Assembly (NCBI RefSeq): GCF_900079775.1
Contig: NZ_LT556050.1
Span: 161,249 to 225,248, forward strand
Source: Leyella lascolaii
GTDB lineage: Bacteria; Bacteroidota; Bacteroidia; Bacteroidales; Bacteroidaceae
DNA: 64,000 nucleotides
Direction of reading: 5' to 3'
Positions 42,637-52,690 of this stretch are shown here, piece after piece (the first letter of the stretch is position 1; the number at the start of each line of letters is the position of its first letter). Under the pieces are notes generated by a model that was given only the letters and a program-made list of their open reading frames with translations, was not told the DNA's origin and searched no databases. The translations under genes and the position numbers were made by a program.

Positions 42637-45186
42637 CTATCCGCAACGCGATGCACCGCAGTTCTTGCATATGAGGCAGCCTTCCTGATAGACAAGTATT
42701 CCGCCGCATACGGGACAGGTCTGTCCTTTCGCCTCAGTGCCGTCCACAATATACTTCTTCAAAGCACGCTCAACGCCATTCTTCCAGGTGTTTATGCTCT
42801 CGCTCTTCAACTGTAGGGAGCCGACGAGTTTAATTACGTTGCCGATGGGCATACGGTAGCGCAGCACTCCGGAAATGAGCTTAGCGTAGTTCCAGTATTC
42901 AGGATTGAACTTCTCGCTCAGACCCTCCACCGTTGTCTTATATCCGCGCTTGTTCTCAAACTGGAAGTCGTAACGGCTGTGTCCGTCATCGTTCTTCTGC
43001 TTGATAATCTTTCCCTTGGTGACTGTCTTGGGCAGAACGATGCCTTCCTCGTCGTCTTGCAGACCGGTGAATATCTCGTAAGGATAGCCGTTGAGAAGCC
43101 CGACGAAAGCCACCCACTTCTCCTTGTTGTTCTGGAAACGCACCACATCGCACTCCAGCTCCTTGGGTCTCACCTCCGTAACCTCGGGATGTGCGCACGG
43201 ACAATCGTCCTTGGCGTCGTCCTTCTTGTCTTTCTTCGAGACGGAAATCATGACTCCCGAGCGGCTGCCGTCGCGATAGATGGTGCATCCCTTGCACCCC
43301 GAGCGCCATGCTTCGACATAAAGCCGATTGACAAGAGCTTCGTCCACATCGTTCGGGAGATTCACCGTGACGCTGATGCTGTGGTCAACCCACTTCTGAA
43401 TCTCGCCCTGCATCTTCACCTTCATCAGCCAGTCCACGTCGTTGGCGGTAGCTTTATAATAAGGTGATTTGACCACAAGGTCGTCTATCTCTTCCTGTGT
43501 GTACCTCTTCTCCGTATCATATCCGTTCACCTTCATCCACTCGAGGAACTTCTTGTGATACACTATGTACTCCTCGAACGAGTCGCCCACCTCGTCGACA
43601 AAGTCCACATGCACCTCCGTGTCGTTGGGATTCACCTTGCGGCGACGCTTGTATACAGGCATGAACACAGGCTCTATGCCGCTTGTGGTCTGCGTCATCA
43701 GACTTGTCGTACCGGTCGGGGCGATTGTCAGGCAGGCAATGTTGCGGCGTCCGTATTTCATTATGTCTTCATACAACTGTGCGTCAGCGTCCTTTATGCG
43801 CAGCAGGAACGGGTTGTCAGACTCACGTGAGGCGTCGAACACTTCGAACGCTCCACGCTCGCGTGCCATCTCCATTGAACTGCGGTATGCGCTCAGCGCG
43901 AGTGTCTTATGCACCCTCACGCTGAAGTCGGTGGCTTCCTGAGTGCCGTAGCGCAACCCCATCGCGGCAAGCATGTCGCCTTCCGCCGTGATGCCAACGC
44001 CCGTACGGCGTCCTTTCCCGCTCTTGTCCTTTATCTTTTCCCATAAATGATACTCCGCACCTTTCACCTCCATGCTCTGCGGGTCGATGCTTATCTTCTC
44101 CATGATCTTGTCGATTTTCTCAAGCTCAAGGTCAACTATGTCGTCCATCATGCGCTGAGCCAGCCGCACATGAGCCTTGAACTTGTCGAAGTCGAAGTAC
44201 GCCTCAGGGGTGAACGGATTCACTACGTATGAATAAAGATTGATGGACAGCAGACGGCAGGAGTCGTATGGACACAACGGTATCTCACCGCACGGATTGG
44301 TGGAAACCGTACGGAAGCCAAGGTCGGCGTAACAGTCGGGTATGCTCTCACGCAATATGGTGTCCCAGAAAAGCACTCCCGGCTCGGCACTCTTCCATGC
44401 ATTGTGCACTATCTTGTCCCAAAGCCGTTTTGCGGAAATCTCCTTTTTCACCATAGGGTTGTCCGAATCAATCGGGAACTGCTGCGTGTAAGGTCTGTCG
44501 TTTATCGCTGCTTCCATGAAGTCGTCGTCTATCTTGACAGACACATTGGCTCCGGTCACCTTGCCTTCTGTCATCTTCGCGTCTATGAAAGCCTCGCTGT
44601 CGGGATGCTTGATGCTTACAGACAGCATGAGCGCACCGCGCCGTCCGTCCTGCGCCACCTCACGTGTTGAGTTGCTGTACCGTTCCATAAACGGCACAAG
44701 TCCGGTGGAAGTAAGGGCTGAGTTGTTCACCGGAGAGCCCTTTGGACGTATGTGCGACATGTCATGCCCCACTCCTCCGCGACGTTTCATCAGCTGAACC
44801 TGCTCTTCGTCTATGCGCATTATGGCTCCGTAAGAGTCGGCGTCGCCGTCAAGACCGATAACGAAACAGTTGCTAAGAGAAGCCACCTGATGGTCGTTTC
44901 CTATTCCTGTCATAGGACTTCCGGCAGGAACTATATATCTGAAATGGTCGAGAAGGTCGAACACTTCCTGCGCCGTCATAGGGTTCTTATACTTGTTCTC
45001 AATTCTTGCAATCTCGTTTGCAATACGCCAGTGCATGTCTTCGGGCGACTTTTCATATATGTGTCCGAAGCTGTCCTTCATCGCATACTTGTTTACCCAC
45101 ACTCTTGCCGCAAGCTCATCTCCGTCGAAATACTTAAGGGACTCGCCGAAAGCCTCATCGTATGAGTACGTATTTAAATCTTCCAT
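42637..45186 (-). CDS. Adenosylcobalamin-dependent (class II) ribonucleotide reductase
   Basis: An 849-residue enzyme reducing ribonucleotides to deoxyribonucleotides with a B12-derived radical, independent of oxygen. The start MEDLNTYSYDEAF at 45186 is preferred over an ATG 24 bases upstream. The 10-stranded barrel core shows VASLSNCFV, RRGGVGHDMSHIRPKGSPV, FRTVSTNPCGEIPLCPYDSC (radical-site N-x-C-x-E), and IAPTGTTSLMTQTTSGIEP. The second half has CKGCTIYRDGSRSGV and a C-terminal zinc-ribbon-like cluster (CPVCGGILVYQEGCLICKNCG). No ATP-cone is evident at the N-terminus. Needs imported cobalamin. Confidence 0.96.
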   Translation of the reverse strand: MEDLNTYSYDEAFGESLKYFDGDELAARVWVNKYAMKDSFGHIYEKSPEDMHWRIANEIARIENKYKNPMTAQEVFDLLDHFRYIVPAGSPMTGIGNDHQVASLSNCFVIGLDGDADSYGAIMRIDEEQVQLMKRRGGVGHDMSHIRPKGSPVNNSALTSTGLVPFMERYSNSTREVAQDGRRGALMLSVSIKHPDSEAFIDAKMTEGKVTGANVSVKIDDDFMEAAINDRPYTQQFPIDSDNPMVKKEISAKRLWDKIVHNAWKSAEPGVLFWDTILRESIPDCYADLGFRTVSTNPCGEIPLCPYDSCRLLSINLYSYVVNPFTPEAYFDFDKFKAHVRLAQRMMDDIVDLELEKIDKIMEKISIDPQSMEVKGAEYHLWEKIKDKSGKGRRTGVGITAEGDMLAAMGLRYGTQEATDFSVRVHKTLALSAYRSSMEMARERGAFEVFDASRESDNPFLLRIKDADAQLYEDIMKYGRRNIACLTIAPTGTTSLMTQTTSGIEPVFMPVYKRRRKVNPNDTEVHVDFVDEVGDSFEEYIVYHKKFLEWMKVNGYDTEKRYTQEEIDDLVVKSPYYKATANDVDWLMKVKMQGEIQKWVDHSISVTVNLPNDVDEALVNRLYVEAWRSGCKGCTIYRDGSRSGVMISVSKKDKKDDAKDDCPCAHPEVTEVRPKELECDVVRFQNNKEKWVAFVGLLNGYPYEIFTGLQDDEEGIVLPKTVTKGKIIKQKNDDGHSRYDFQFENKRGYKTTVEGLSEKFNPEYWNYAKLISGVLRYRMPIGNVIKLVGSLQLKSESINTWKNGVERALKKYIVDGTEAKGQTCPVCGGILVYQEGCLICKNCGASRCG

Positions 45187-45292
45187 AAGTAAAATATATC
45201 GATTATCCAATAAAAATCAAGAACTCAATGTCAATCAGCCGGTTTCTTATCAAAGCGAAAACGGCAACACCTGCCGTGGATATTTGCACTTG

Positions 45293-45300
45293 CAAAACTA
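45293..45300 (-). promoter_or_regulatory. Candidate -7 box of the RNR gene
   Basis: CAAAACTA reads TAGTTTTG on the - strand (TAnnTTTG match), 106 bases upstream of the start. No clear -33 partner. No cobalamin riboswitch motif is visible in this leader. Confidence 0.4.
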
Positions 45301-45385
45301 CAATATTATTTTCATATTAAGAAATCATTAGAGGAATATTTAGTCAATTATGCCAACTAAAATTTTACGAAAAAGAAAATTTCAG

Positions 45386-45393
45386 TACCTTTG
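45386..45393 (+). promoter_or_regulatory. Candidate -7 box of the nitroreductase gene
   Basis: TACCTTTG, exact TAnnTTTG match, 24 bases before the ATG at 45418, giving a very short leader. The -33 box is not convincing. Confidence 0.5.
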
Positions 45394-45417
45394 TAATGGA
45401 ACAAAATTTACAAAAAA

Positions 45418-46158
45418 ATGAATTCATTAGATACAAGACGAAGCATCAGAAAGTACTCCAAGCGCGACGTGTCCGACGACATGCTGCAAAGAATGCTTGC
45501 CAGCGCAGAGCACACACAGACTATGGGAAACCTTCAACTCTACAGTGTCGTGGTGACAAGAAGCGAGGAATTGAAACGGAGGATGGCTCCGGCTCACTTC
45601 AACCAGCCCATGGTGACAGAGGCACCTGTGGTGCTCACCTTCTGCGCAGACTTCAGACGGACCACCGTATGGGCAGAGAACCGCAAGGCAACACCGGGAT
45701 ACGACAATTTCCTTTCGTTCATAAACGCCGCCACGGATGCGCTTCTCTTCTGTCAGACATTCTGCAACATTGCCGACGAACAGGGTCTCGGCTACTGCTT
45801 TCTGGGCACGACGATATACGACCCGCAGGCAATCATAGACATTCTAAAGCTGCCGCAGCTCGTCATGCCGGTGGCAACGATAACCCTCGGATGGCCCGAC
45901 GAGAATCCGCCCGTATCCGACAGGCTGCCCCTAAAAGCCATTCTTCACAAGGAGACATTCCATGACTATAATCCGGAAGACATCGATGAATATTATAAGG
46001 AAAAGGAGTCACTGCCGGAGAACCGGCATTTTGTCGAGATAAACAACAAGGAGACGCTCGCCCAGGTGTTCACTGACTGCCGCTACACCAAACACGACAA
46101 CGAGGTGATGTCGGCAGGAATGATGGAGGCTTTAAGGCGGCAGGGATTCCTGAAATGA
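45418..46158 (+). CDS. NADPH-dependent nitroreductase (NfsA/FRP-like)
   Basis: A 246-residue flavin oxidoreductase, cytoplasmic (no signal peptide). Typical opening MNSLDTRRSIRKYSKRDVSDDMLQRML with the FMN-phosphate-binding R-R-S-I-R, SAEHTQTMGNLQLYSVVV, then DALLFCQTFCNIADEQGLGYCFLGT and VATITLGWPDENP. A C-terminal tail (NNKETLAQVFTDCRYTKHDNEVMSAGMM) is characteristic of the NfsA-type branch. Members reduce quinones or nitro compounds; the natural substrate is unknown. Distinct from the exported nitroreductase at 25.0 kb. A very strong terminator follows. Confidence 0.9.
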   Translation: MNSLDTRRSIRKYSKRDVSDDMLQRMLASAEHTQTMGNLQLYSVVVTRSEELKRRMAPAHFNQPMVTEAPVVLTFCADFRRTTVWAENRKATPGYDNFLSFINAATDALLFCQTFCNIADEQGLGYCFLGTTIYDPQAIIDILKLPQLVMPVATITLGWPDENPPVSDRLPLKAILHKETFHDYNPEDIDEYYKEKESLPENRHFVEINNKETLAQVFTDCRYTKHDNEVMSAGMMEALRRQGFLK

Positions 46159-46170
46159 CACTGTCATGAA

Positions 46171-46248
46171 TCCGTACATAATCATGCGGAGGACGGAAAA
46201 GGCTTTATCGCTTCACGACATGCCTCATCCGGTCCGCCGGAAATGAAA
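46171..46248. repeat. Vestigial 22-bp repeat units, locus 6
   Basis: ACGGAAAAGGCTTTATCGC starts a unit at 46193, followed 22 and 44 bases later by weaker units (46215 and 46237, the last with CCGGAAATG). Too short to stand alone, but it matches the family elsewhere in the window. Confidence 0.4.
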
Positions 46249-46297
46249 GAGAAAGAGAGGCATGTCACGCATCCCGCCGTACATGCCTCTCTTTCTC
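46249..46297. terminator. Convergent bidirectional terminator
   Basis: A perfect 17-bp stem (GAGAAAGAGAGGCATGT 46249-46265 / ACATGCCTCTCTTTCTC 46281-46297) with a 15-base loop between convergent genes. The remainder to 46405 has no other feature I can support. Confidence 0.9.
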
Positions 46298-46405
46298 ATA
46301 TCATAGTCACAGTATTCCAAACTCCTGACGGAGCACAAACTATGCCGCCATCACACGCATACCGCTCCATTGCCACCGGTGTATCGGTGTGCGCGATAAA
46401 ACGTG

Positions 46406-48880
46406 TCAGTCCTGAAAATACACTTTCTTGACGCGGTTGCTTATCCCGGTCAGCACCTCATAAGGTATTGTGTCGAGCGCGTCAGACAACACCGTGACAG
46501 GCAGACCGTCACCGAATATCTCCACCCTGTCGCCCTCCTTGCAGTCAATACCGGTGACATCGATCATCGCCACATCCATGCAGATGTTGCCGACATAATC
46601 GGCTTTCTTGCCGTTAACAAGGCAATAGCAATGCCGGTTGCCCAGATGACGGTTGAGTCCGTCGGCATATCCTATAGGAATCGCGGCTATGACGCTGTCG
46701 CGCTCAATCTTTCCCTTGCGGCTGTATCCCACAGTCTCGCCCGCACTTACATGTCTCATCTGCAATATAGTGGTGCGAAGCGTGCTCACATTGTTTATCA
46801 CCGAATTGTCGATAGGATTGATTCCGTAGAGTCCCAATCCCAGACGGCACATGTCGAGCTGACGCTCCGGGAAATGCTCAATGCCCGCAGAGTTGTCAAT
46901 ATGTCGCAGTATCTTATGCTGAAAAGCTGCCTGCAACCTGCGGCTTCCCTTGTCGAAGAGCTCGAACTGACGCTTGGAGAACTCGTCGAAGGCATCGGAG
47001 TCGCTGCCGACAAAGTGCGAGAACACCGACCGCGGTATTATGGCGTTCTGTCTGTGAAGCCTGTCTATCAGCTCGTCCATATCCTTCTCCGGATCGAATC
47101 CGAGCCGGTGCATGCCCGTGTCGAGCTTTATGTGTACAGGAAAGTTGGTTATACCTTCCTTCCGCGCCGCCGTGACGAGAGCGTCGAGAAGCCTGAAACT
47201 GTATACCTCAGGTTCAAGATCGTAGTCGAACATGGTCTTGAACGCCGTCATCTCCGGATTCATTATCATTATGTTCTGCGTGATTCCGTTCTTGCGCAGC
47301 GTCACTCCCTCGTCCGCCACAGCCACCGCGAGATAGTCCACACGATGCTCCTGCAGTGTCTTGGCTATCTCCACGGAACCCGCTCCGTAAGCGTCAGCCT
47401 TTATCATACATACCATCTTTGTGTCAGGATGGAGGAAAGAACGGTAGTAGTTCAGGTTTTTCACCACAGCGTTCAGATTGACCTCGAGTATCGTTTCGTG
47501 CACTTTCTCCACCAGCAGTTCTGTAAGATTGTCGAAACCGAAGCGTCGCGCGCCCTTGATAAGTATCACCTCATCGTGCAGATTGTCGAAAGCCGCGCTG
47601 CGGATGAACGACGCACAGTCAGGGAAAAAGTGTTTCTCGGGCACCTCTATCACGTCAGCCTGCGACGCAATCTGCGGACCTATGCCAATAATCTTCTCCA
47701 CCCCACGCTTGCACGCCATAGCCGACACGTCGGCATAGAGTTCGTCCAGCGGTCTGCCGCTCTGATAGATGTCGCTCAGAATGAGTGTCCGCCTGCGTCC
47801 CTTATGGTCGGGCCGTCTGTTCATAAAGTCAAGAGCGATGTCAAGAGAGTTGACATCAGAGTTGTAAGAGTCGTTTATCAGTGTGCATCCCCGCTGTCCT
47901 TTCTTCACCTCCAGACGCATCGCCACAGGCTCGAGTCGCCTCATGCGCCCGTCAAGAACCTCAGGCGAAAGTCCCAGATGCAATGCCACGACCGCACACG
48001 ATACGGAGTTTCTCACCGAAGCCTCGTCTATGAAAGGCAGCGTGTAGACACCTTCCTTACCTTTATATATATAATGTACTGTCGTGGAGGTATCCTTCTT
48101 TTCCACCGATTTTATGAAGAACGGCGCGTCAGGGTTCTTTTCCGACCATGCCAGACGCTCACCATTGTAGTCCGAAGCATTCATAGTGTCGTTCACAACT
48201 GCCTCGTCCGAGCAGTAGACCGCTGTGCCGGCGTCGTGAAAAAGCGTCATCTTCTCACGGCATTTTGCCTCCTGCGACTCGAAGTTTTCCTGATGGGCGG
48301 CACCCAGATTGGTAATGACGCTTATGGTGGGCTGTATTATGTTGCGCAGCGCGAGCATCTCTCCCGGCTTGCTTATACCAGCCTCAAACAGTCCCACCTG
48401 TGTCTTCTCGGTCATCAGCCAGACCGACAGAGGCACGCCTATCTGTGAGTTATAGCTGCGCGGCGAACGCACAACCATCATGTCGGGAGACAGTATCTGG
48501 TACAGCCACTCCTTCACCATAGTCTTACCGTTGCTGCCAGTTATGCCCACAACAGGTATGTCGAACTCCTCACGGTGGCGTTCGGCAAGACGCTGCAACG
48601 CTATGAGCGGACTCTCCACCTTCAGGAAGTTGGCGTCAGGATATGCCGTCGCGTAATCGTCAGGAACAGCCGACACCACGAAGTTGCGCACTCCGCGGCG
48701 ATAAAGCTCGGGTATGTAGCGAAAGCCGTCATTGCGCTCCGATTTCAGTGCAAAGAACAAAGTTTCTTCCGGGAAACACAGCGACCGGCTGTCTGTGAGC
48801 AGGAACGCTATGTCTGAATCGGTGTTGCCATAACGGTGGGCACCGATAAGTGTGGTAACTCTTACGATACTATAAGTCAT
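46406..48880 (-). CDS. Bifunctional MurF ligase / alanine racemase
   Basis: An 824-residue fusion of two cell-wall enzymes. The N-terminal part (residues about 1-455) is MurF, UDP-MurNAc-tripeptide:D-Ala-D-Ala ligase, with the ATP-binding GITGSNGKTMVKEWL, NLGAAHQENF, and NDSYNSDVNSLDIALDFM. The C-terminal part (from about 460) is a PLP-dependent alanine racemase with MIKADAYGAGSVEIA (PLP Lys K494), HIKLDTGMHRLGF and the C-terminal catalytic region KIERDSVIAAIPIGYADGLNR. The racemase makes D-Ala, which ends in the dipeptide that MurF ligates. This arrangement is typical of Bacteroidota. Candidate -7 box TAAGTTTG (- strand, 48903-48910). Confidence 0.97.
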   Translation of the reverse strand: MTYSIVRVTTLIGAHRYGNTDSDIAFLLTDSRSLCFPEETLFFALKSERNDGFRYIPELYRRGVRNFVVSAVPDDYATAYPDANFLKVESPLIALQRLAERHREEFDIPVVGITGSNGKTMVKEWLYQILSPDMMVVRSPRSYNSQIGVPLSVWLMTEKTQVGLFEAGISKPGEMLALRNIIQPTISVITNLGAAHQENFESQEAKCREKMTLFHDAGTAVYCSDEAVVNDTMNASDYNGERLAWSEKNPDAPFFIKSVEKKDTSTTVHYIYKGKEGVYTLPFIDEASVRNSVSCAVVALHLGLSPEVLDGRMRRLEPVAMRLEVKKGQRGCTLINDSYNSDVNSLDIALDFMNRRPDHKGRRRTLILSDIYQSGRPLDELYADVSAMACKRGVEKIIGIGPQIASQADVIEVPEKHFFPDCASFIRSAAFDNLHDEVILIKGARRFGFDNLTELLVEKVHETILEVNLNAVVKNLNYYRSFLHPDTKMVCMIKADAYGAGSVEIAKTLQEHRVDYLAVAVADEGVTLRKNGITQNIMIMNPEMTAFKTMFDYDLEPEVYSFRLLDALVTAARKEGITNFPVHIKLDTGMHRLGFDPEKDMDELIDRLHRQNAIIPRSVFSHFVGSDSDAFDEFSKRQFELFDKGSRRLQAAFQHKILRHIDNSAGIEHFPERQLDMCRLGLGLYGINPIDNSVINNVSTLRTTILQMRHVSAGETVGYSRKGKIERDSVIAAIPIGYADGLNRHLGNRHCYCLVNGKKADYVGNICMDVAMIDVTGIDCKEGDRVEIFGDGLPVTVLSDALDTIPYEVLTGISNRVKKVYFQD

Positions 48881-48952
48881 TTTTATTGTACTTTTGACGG
48901 TGCAAACTTAATATTTTTTTTTCACATACAATACAAGCATACACAAAAATAA

Positions 48953-48992
48953 AAGGCTCTTTTCCGCATTATATCCGACAGAAAAGGGCCTT
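48953..48992 (-). terminator. Terminator of the YfhO-GSCFA operon
   Basis: A 12-bp stem with one mismatch (AAGGCTCTTTTC 48953-48964 / GAAAAGGGCCTT 48981-48992), followed on the - strand by TTATTTTT. It separates the GSCFA gene from murF-alr. Confidence 0.82.
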
Positions 48993-49024
48993 CCATTCCC
49001 ATCCCGGCACCGCGCACAGGAGTG

Positions 49025-49852
49025 TCAGCCTACGGTGCTCTTTCCGTCCCACTCCATGTCAGGATATTTTCGGGCGAGCAACTCAGCCTTCCGCATGGTC
49101 GCGGCAAGGAATTCCTTGTACTCGTCAGAGTCCGGACGGAACGGGCGATGAGCCAAAGCCTCCTTTATCGGACGCCATTCCTCCAGAAACCTCCACGTAT
49201 CCTCACTGAAAAAAGCCTCTGCGAAGCGTTCCCATATATATGCCACCGCCTGCTGCGAGGGATGCAGCATGTCCTCGGCATAGAAACGGTAGTCGCGCAG
49301 CTCGTCGTTCACTATCTCGTAGGCAGGAAAATATTCCACCACGTCAGGATAGGCGGCGACAAGCCTGTCAGCGGCAAGCAGGAGCACGGCTTTAGACAGC
49401 GCGCTGCCGTGAAAGCCATATTTGGCATAGCGTATGGGGCTCACCGTCACCACGACACGCACATCCGGATTGCGTGAGAGCAGCGTCTCCACCGCGCGCG
49501 ACAGATAACCGAGACACACGTCCACCGTAAGCAGCTCCTCGCGGAACAGCCTCTGCGGACGCTTGCGGCAGTTGTCCACAATCTCGCCCGTCTCCTTCAG
49601 TATGTAGACATGGTTTGTCCCGAGTGTGAGCACAGCCACCTCCGGAGGCTCTCCCTCATAGCGTTCCACGGTGTGGAGCACGCTTGCCGGATTGTACATC
49701 ACTCCGAACGGATTGACCACCGCACGGAATCTGTCGTCCGCAAAACGGCGTCCCATGCTGTCGGCGAAGCACGATCCCACGAAAAGCATCCTGCAACACG
49801 GGCGTATGCTGAACGGAGCGCGCCCCACACTCACCTTTGTCCTGAACTCCAT
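49025..49852 (-). CDS. GSCFA domain protein
   Basis: A 275-residue protein named for its motif: CRMLFVGSCFADSMGRRFAD near residue 25, with the nucleophile-like Ser. Further conserved blocks are LTLGTNHVYIL, VTVSPIRYAKYGFHGSALSKAVL, YFPAYEIVNDELRDYRFYAEDMLHPS and the final KYPDME. The pattern (GS near the start, GTNH, DxxHPS near the end) resembles SGNH/GDSL hydrolases, so an esterase role is plausible. No signal peptide. It follows YfhO by 12 bases, so the two are co-transcribed. Confidence 0.9.
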   Translation of the reverse strand: MEFRTKVSVGRAPFSIRPCCRMLFVGSCFADSMGRRFADDRFRAVVNPFGVMYNPASVLHTVERYEGEPPEVAVLTLGTNHVYILKETGEIVDNCRKRPQRLFREELLTVDVCLGYLSRAVETLLSRNPDVRVVVTVSPIRYAKYGFHGSALSKAVLLLAADRLVAAYPDVVEYFPAYEIVNDELRDYRFYAEDMLHPSQQAVAYIWERFAEAFFSEDTWRFLEEWRPIKEALAHRPFRPDSDEYKEFLAATMRKAELLARKYPDMEWDGKSTVG

Positions 49853-49864
49853 ACCGTGCCGGAA

Positions 49865-52357
49865 TTATGCGTCGGACCTTCTTTTGCGCCACTCGAAGAA
49901 CACTCCCAACGCCACAGCAATGAACAGAAGGGCATAAGCCACGTATGCCACCGTCTCGGTGTTGTCCACCGATTTAGGCTTGAATGTAAGTACCACGGTG
50001 TGGCGTCCGGGCTTAACGTTGAGCGCGCGCAGTATGTAGTCGGCACGTCCAAGTTCGGTCTCGGCGCCATCTACGGTAGCCGTCCAACCCGGATAGTAAA
50101 TCTCAGAGAACACTATCACGCCGCCCTTGTCAGACTGCACCTCGTATGTCAGTTCGTTGGGCTCATATTTCTTCAGTGTGACAAGCGAGTTGCCAGTCTG
50201 CGCGACAGACTGTCCCACCTGTGTGCGGAAGCGTTCGTCCACTACCGCAGTGTGCCGGAGATTCACCTTCCCAACGGCATCTATCTCCTCGTTCGCATTC
50301 TTCACATACCTCACATTGTCCACAAACCATGCGTTGCCGCAGGCATACGGATTCATCACAGGCACCGTCTGCCCGTCCTGAAGCGGCAGGATGAAGTATT
50401 TGGCATTGAGCATGTTGAGCACGGGCCAGATGGAGTCGCCCGGCACTTTGGTCATGTCTCCGCCAGCCTCAACCACCGCTTTCTGCAGCCTTACCATCTC
50501 CGGCGATATGTAATGTTCTATCATATCGTTGTAGCGACCGAGCTTCGCGGCGTGGTATCCGCCTATGCTCTTGTGGTAGTATGATGTCTCGTTCTCGTTG
50601 AAAGTGTTGGTGGCGAGATTCAGCACACGGTAGTCGAGCGATTTGTCCTGAAGTATCAGCTTGTCGGTCTGGGTCATCTGCTGGGGTGTCTCCCTCACGC
50701 TCCGCTCCACGAACATGCCGTCGTTGAGATAGCGTTTGTTCACCTGCCACATGTCGATGAGGCACAGCACGGTTATGGCGGCTACCATATAGCCGGCGCG
50801 GAGCTTCTTCGCCTTGAACAGCAGGAGAATGAGAGTGCCGAAGAGGATAATCCAGAACGAACGCCAGCAGTCTGCCGTGAACACCGCCTCACGCATCGAC
50901 CTGAGGTTTGTGAGCAGCGGGTTGAGATATTCGGCTGGTATTCCCTTCATCGCCGCCATCTCTGAAGAGGAGATGAAGTCGGTGAAGAACGCTCCCGGCA
51001 TGAGCGCGAAGAGCAGACACACACCTGCGGTAAGGACAAAGCTAATGAGCACGAACCTGATCTTGCGGGTGAGGATGTCAGGCTCGTCCACAATCTTCTT
51101 GAGTGCCAGCATGGCAAGCAGCGGGATGGTGAACTCGGCTATTACGAGTATGGAAGCCACCGTCCTGAACTTGGAGTACATCGGCACATAGTCGAGGAAC
51201 AGGTCGGTGAACCACATGAAATTGTGTCCCCACGACAGCAGTATTGACAGGACCGTCGCCGCAAGCAACGCCCACTTGATGCCTCCCTTCACTATGAAGA
51301 GTCCCAGAATGAAGAGCATCAGCACGAAAGCACCCACATACACCGGTCCGCTCGTGCCCGGCTGCTCGCCCCAATACTGCCCGAGCTGCTGGTATATCTG
51401 CATGAACTGCGGGTCTGCCTTCTCCATAGCCGTCTCATTCATGGACAGCGGAACGGACGCGCCTCCCTTGGTGTTGGGCACGAGCAGGGTCCATGTCTCG
51501 CCTATGCCGTAGCTCCACTGCGTGATGTAGTCGCGGTCGAGACCGCTCCCTGTCTGGTTGGCGGCGTCCTTCTTCACAAGCTCGCTCTTGCCGCGCATCG
51601 ACTCCTGGGTGTACTCCCAAGTGTGATACAGATTGGAAAGATTGACGCACAGACCTATCGCCGCGCCTGCCAGACACACTCCCGTAGCCTTGAGGAAAGG
51701 CACGTAGCTCTTCTTGCGTATGGCGTCGGCAAGCCACGCGACGAACATGAAGAGGATGATGAACATGTAGTAGTATGTCATCTGTATGTGGTTCGCCTGA
51801 ATCTCAAGCGCCGAGAACAGTGCCGTCAGGATGAAGCCCCACAGATATTTCTCCCTGTAGGCAAGCACCACGCCCGCTATCATGGGCGGCAGATAGGCAA
51901 GGGCGACGACCTTCCATATGTGGCCCGCGGCAATGATGATGAAGAAGTAGCTGCTGAACGCCCATATGATGGAGCCGAGAGCCGCAAGCGACTGGCGGAA
52001 ATCGAAAGCCCGGAGAAGGATGTAGAAGCCGAGAAGATAGGCAAACACATACCAGACATTCTCAGGCAGCCACAGGTGGTAGAACTTTCCGACGCCGTTG
52101 AGCACGTCGGCACTCTTGTACGACGGTGCCATCTGATAGGTGGGCATGCCGCTGAAGAGAGAGTTGGTCCAGCGCGTAGGCTCGCCCGTACGCTGGTAGT
52201 ATTCGGTCAGCTCCACTCCCGAGCCGCGCCCGGCAGACGAGTCATGACGGTAAAGAATGCGCCCTTCGATGTCTGCCGGAAAGAAATAGGCAAACGAGAT
52301 AAGCGCGAACATCAGCACTGCCAGCAAGTCGGGCAGGCACATTTTCAATGTCTTCAT
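49865..52357 (-). CDS. YfhO family polytopic membrane protein
   Basis: An 830-residue integral membrane protein with about 12-14 hydrophobic segments in the first 580 residues (CLPDLLAVLMFALISFAYFFP, VFAYLLGFYILLRAFDF, ALFSALEIQANHIQMTYYYM), a large extracytoplasmic domain (about 590-790: DYRVLNLATNTFNENETSYYHKSIGGYHAAK, YYPGWTATVDGAE) and a final helix (YVAYALLFIAVALGVFFEW). The family is GT-C-like; in Firmicutes YfhO has been linked to glycosylating lipoteichoic acid, which Bacteroidota lack, so its role here is open. First gene of the operon with GSCFA. Candidate -7 box TAAGTTTG on the - strand at 52483-52490. Confidence 0.9.
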   Translation of the reverse strand: MKTLKMCLPDLLAVLMFALISFAYFFPADIEGRILYRHDSSAGRGSGVELTEYYQRTGEPTRWTNSLFSGMPTYQMAPSYKSADVLNGVGKFYHLWLPENVWYVFAYLLGFYILLRAFDFRQSLAALGSIIWAFSSYFFIIIAAGHIWKVVALAYLPPMIAGVVLAYREKYLWGFILTALFSALEIQANHIQMTYYYMFIILFMFVAWLADAIRKKSYVPFLKATGVCLAGAAIGLCVNLSNLYHTWEYTQESMRGKSELVKKDAANQTGSGLDRDYITQWSYGIGETWTLLVPNTKGGASVPLSMNETAMEKADPQFMQIYQQLGQYWGEQPGTSGPVYVGAFVLMLFILGLFIVKGGIKWALLAATVLSILLSWGHNFMWFTDLFLDYVPMYSKFRTVASILVIAEFTIPLLAMLALKKIVDEPDILTRKIRFVLISFVLTAGVCLLFALMPGAFFTDFISSSEMAAMKGIPAEYLNPLLTNLRSMREAVFTADCWRSFWIILFGTLILLLFKAKKLRAGYMVAAITVLCLIDMWQVNKRYLNDGMFVERSVRETPQQMTQTDKLILQDKSLDYRVLNLATNTFNENETSYYHKSIGGYHAAKLGRYNDMIEHYISPEMVRLQKAVVEAGGDMTKVPGDSIWPVLNMLNAKYFILPLQDGQTVPVMNPYACGNAWFVDNVRYVKNANEEIDAVGKVNLRHTAVVDERFRTQVGQSVAQTGNSLVTLKKYEPNELTYEVQSDKGGVIVFSEIYYPGWTATVDGAETELGRADYILRALNVKPGRHTVVLTFKPKSVDNTETVAYVAYALLFIAVALGVFFEWRKRRSDA

Positions 52358-52690
52358 TGATTTATTATGTTTTTGTTCATATATACAAAAGCACGGCTGA
52401 GACCCGTCAGGAACACATGCACAGACTACAGCGCGGCATTGCGCCGACGCAGGACGTTGAGACGGACCTCGCTAATCAGATGCAAACTTACTGAAAAAAT
52501 CCGAAATATCGTGTACGACAGCGACATAAATGCAGGCGCGGAAACATTTTTACACAAAGCCGCAAGTGTGTTGCGGATTCTCCGTACGCATCTTCCTCCC
52601 CGTCCGTCAGGCGCGCCGTGCAGGGGAAGAGCATGGGCGGAGGACGGAGACGCGGCTCTCTCGGATTAACACTTTTAAGTTAACAATTTG

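Noticed and set aside
46403..48448. A 681-codon open frame on the + strand
   Set aside because: Lies fully antisense to the murF-alr fusion, whose motifs are unambiguous; His/Arg/Val-rich composition is typical of an antisense shadow.
52358..52690. Small genes or RNA in the left part of the yfhO-mtn gap
   Set aside because: No frame with a credible start or signal, no tRNA-like cloverleaf motif and no conserved RNA core recognised.
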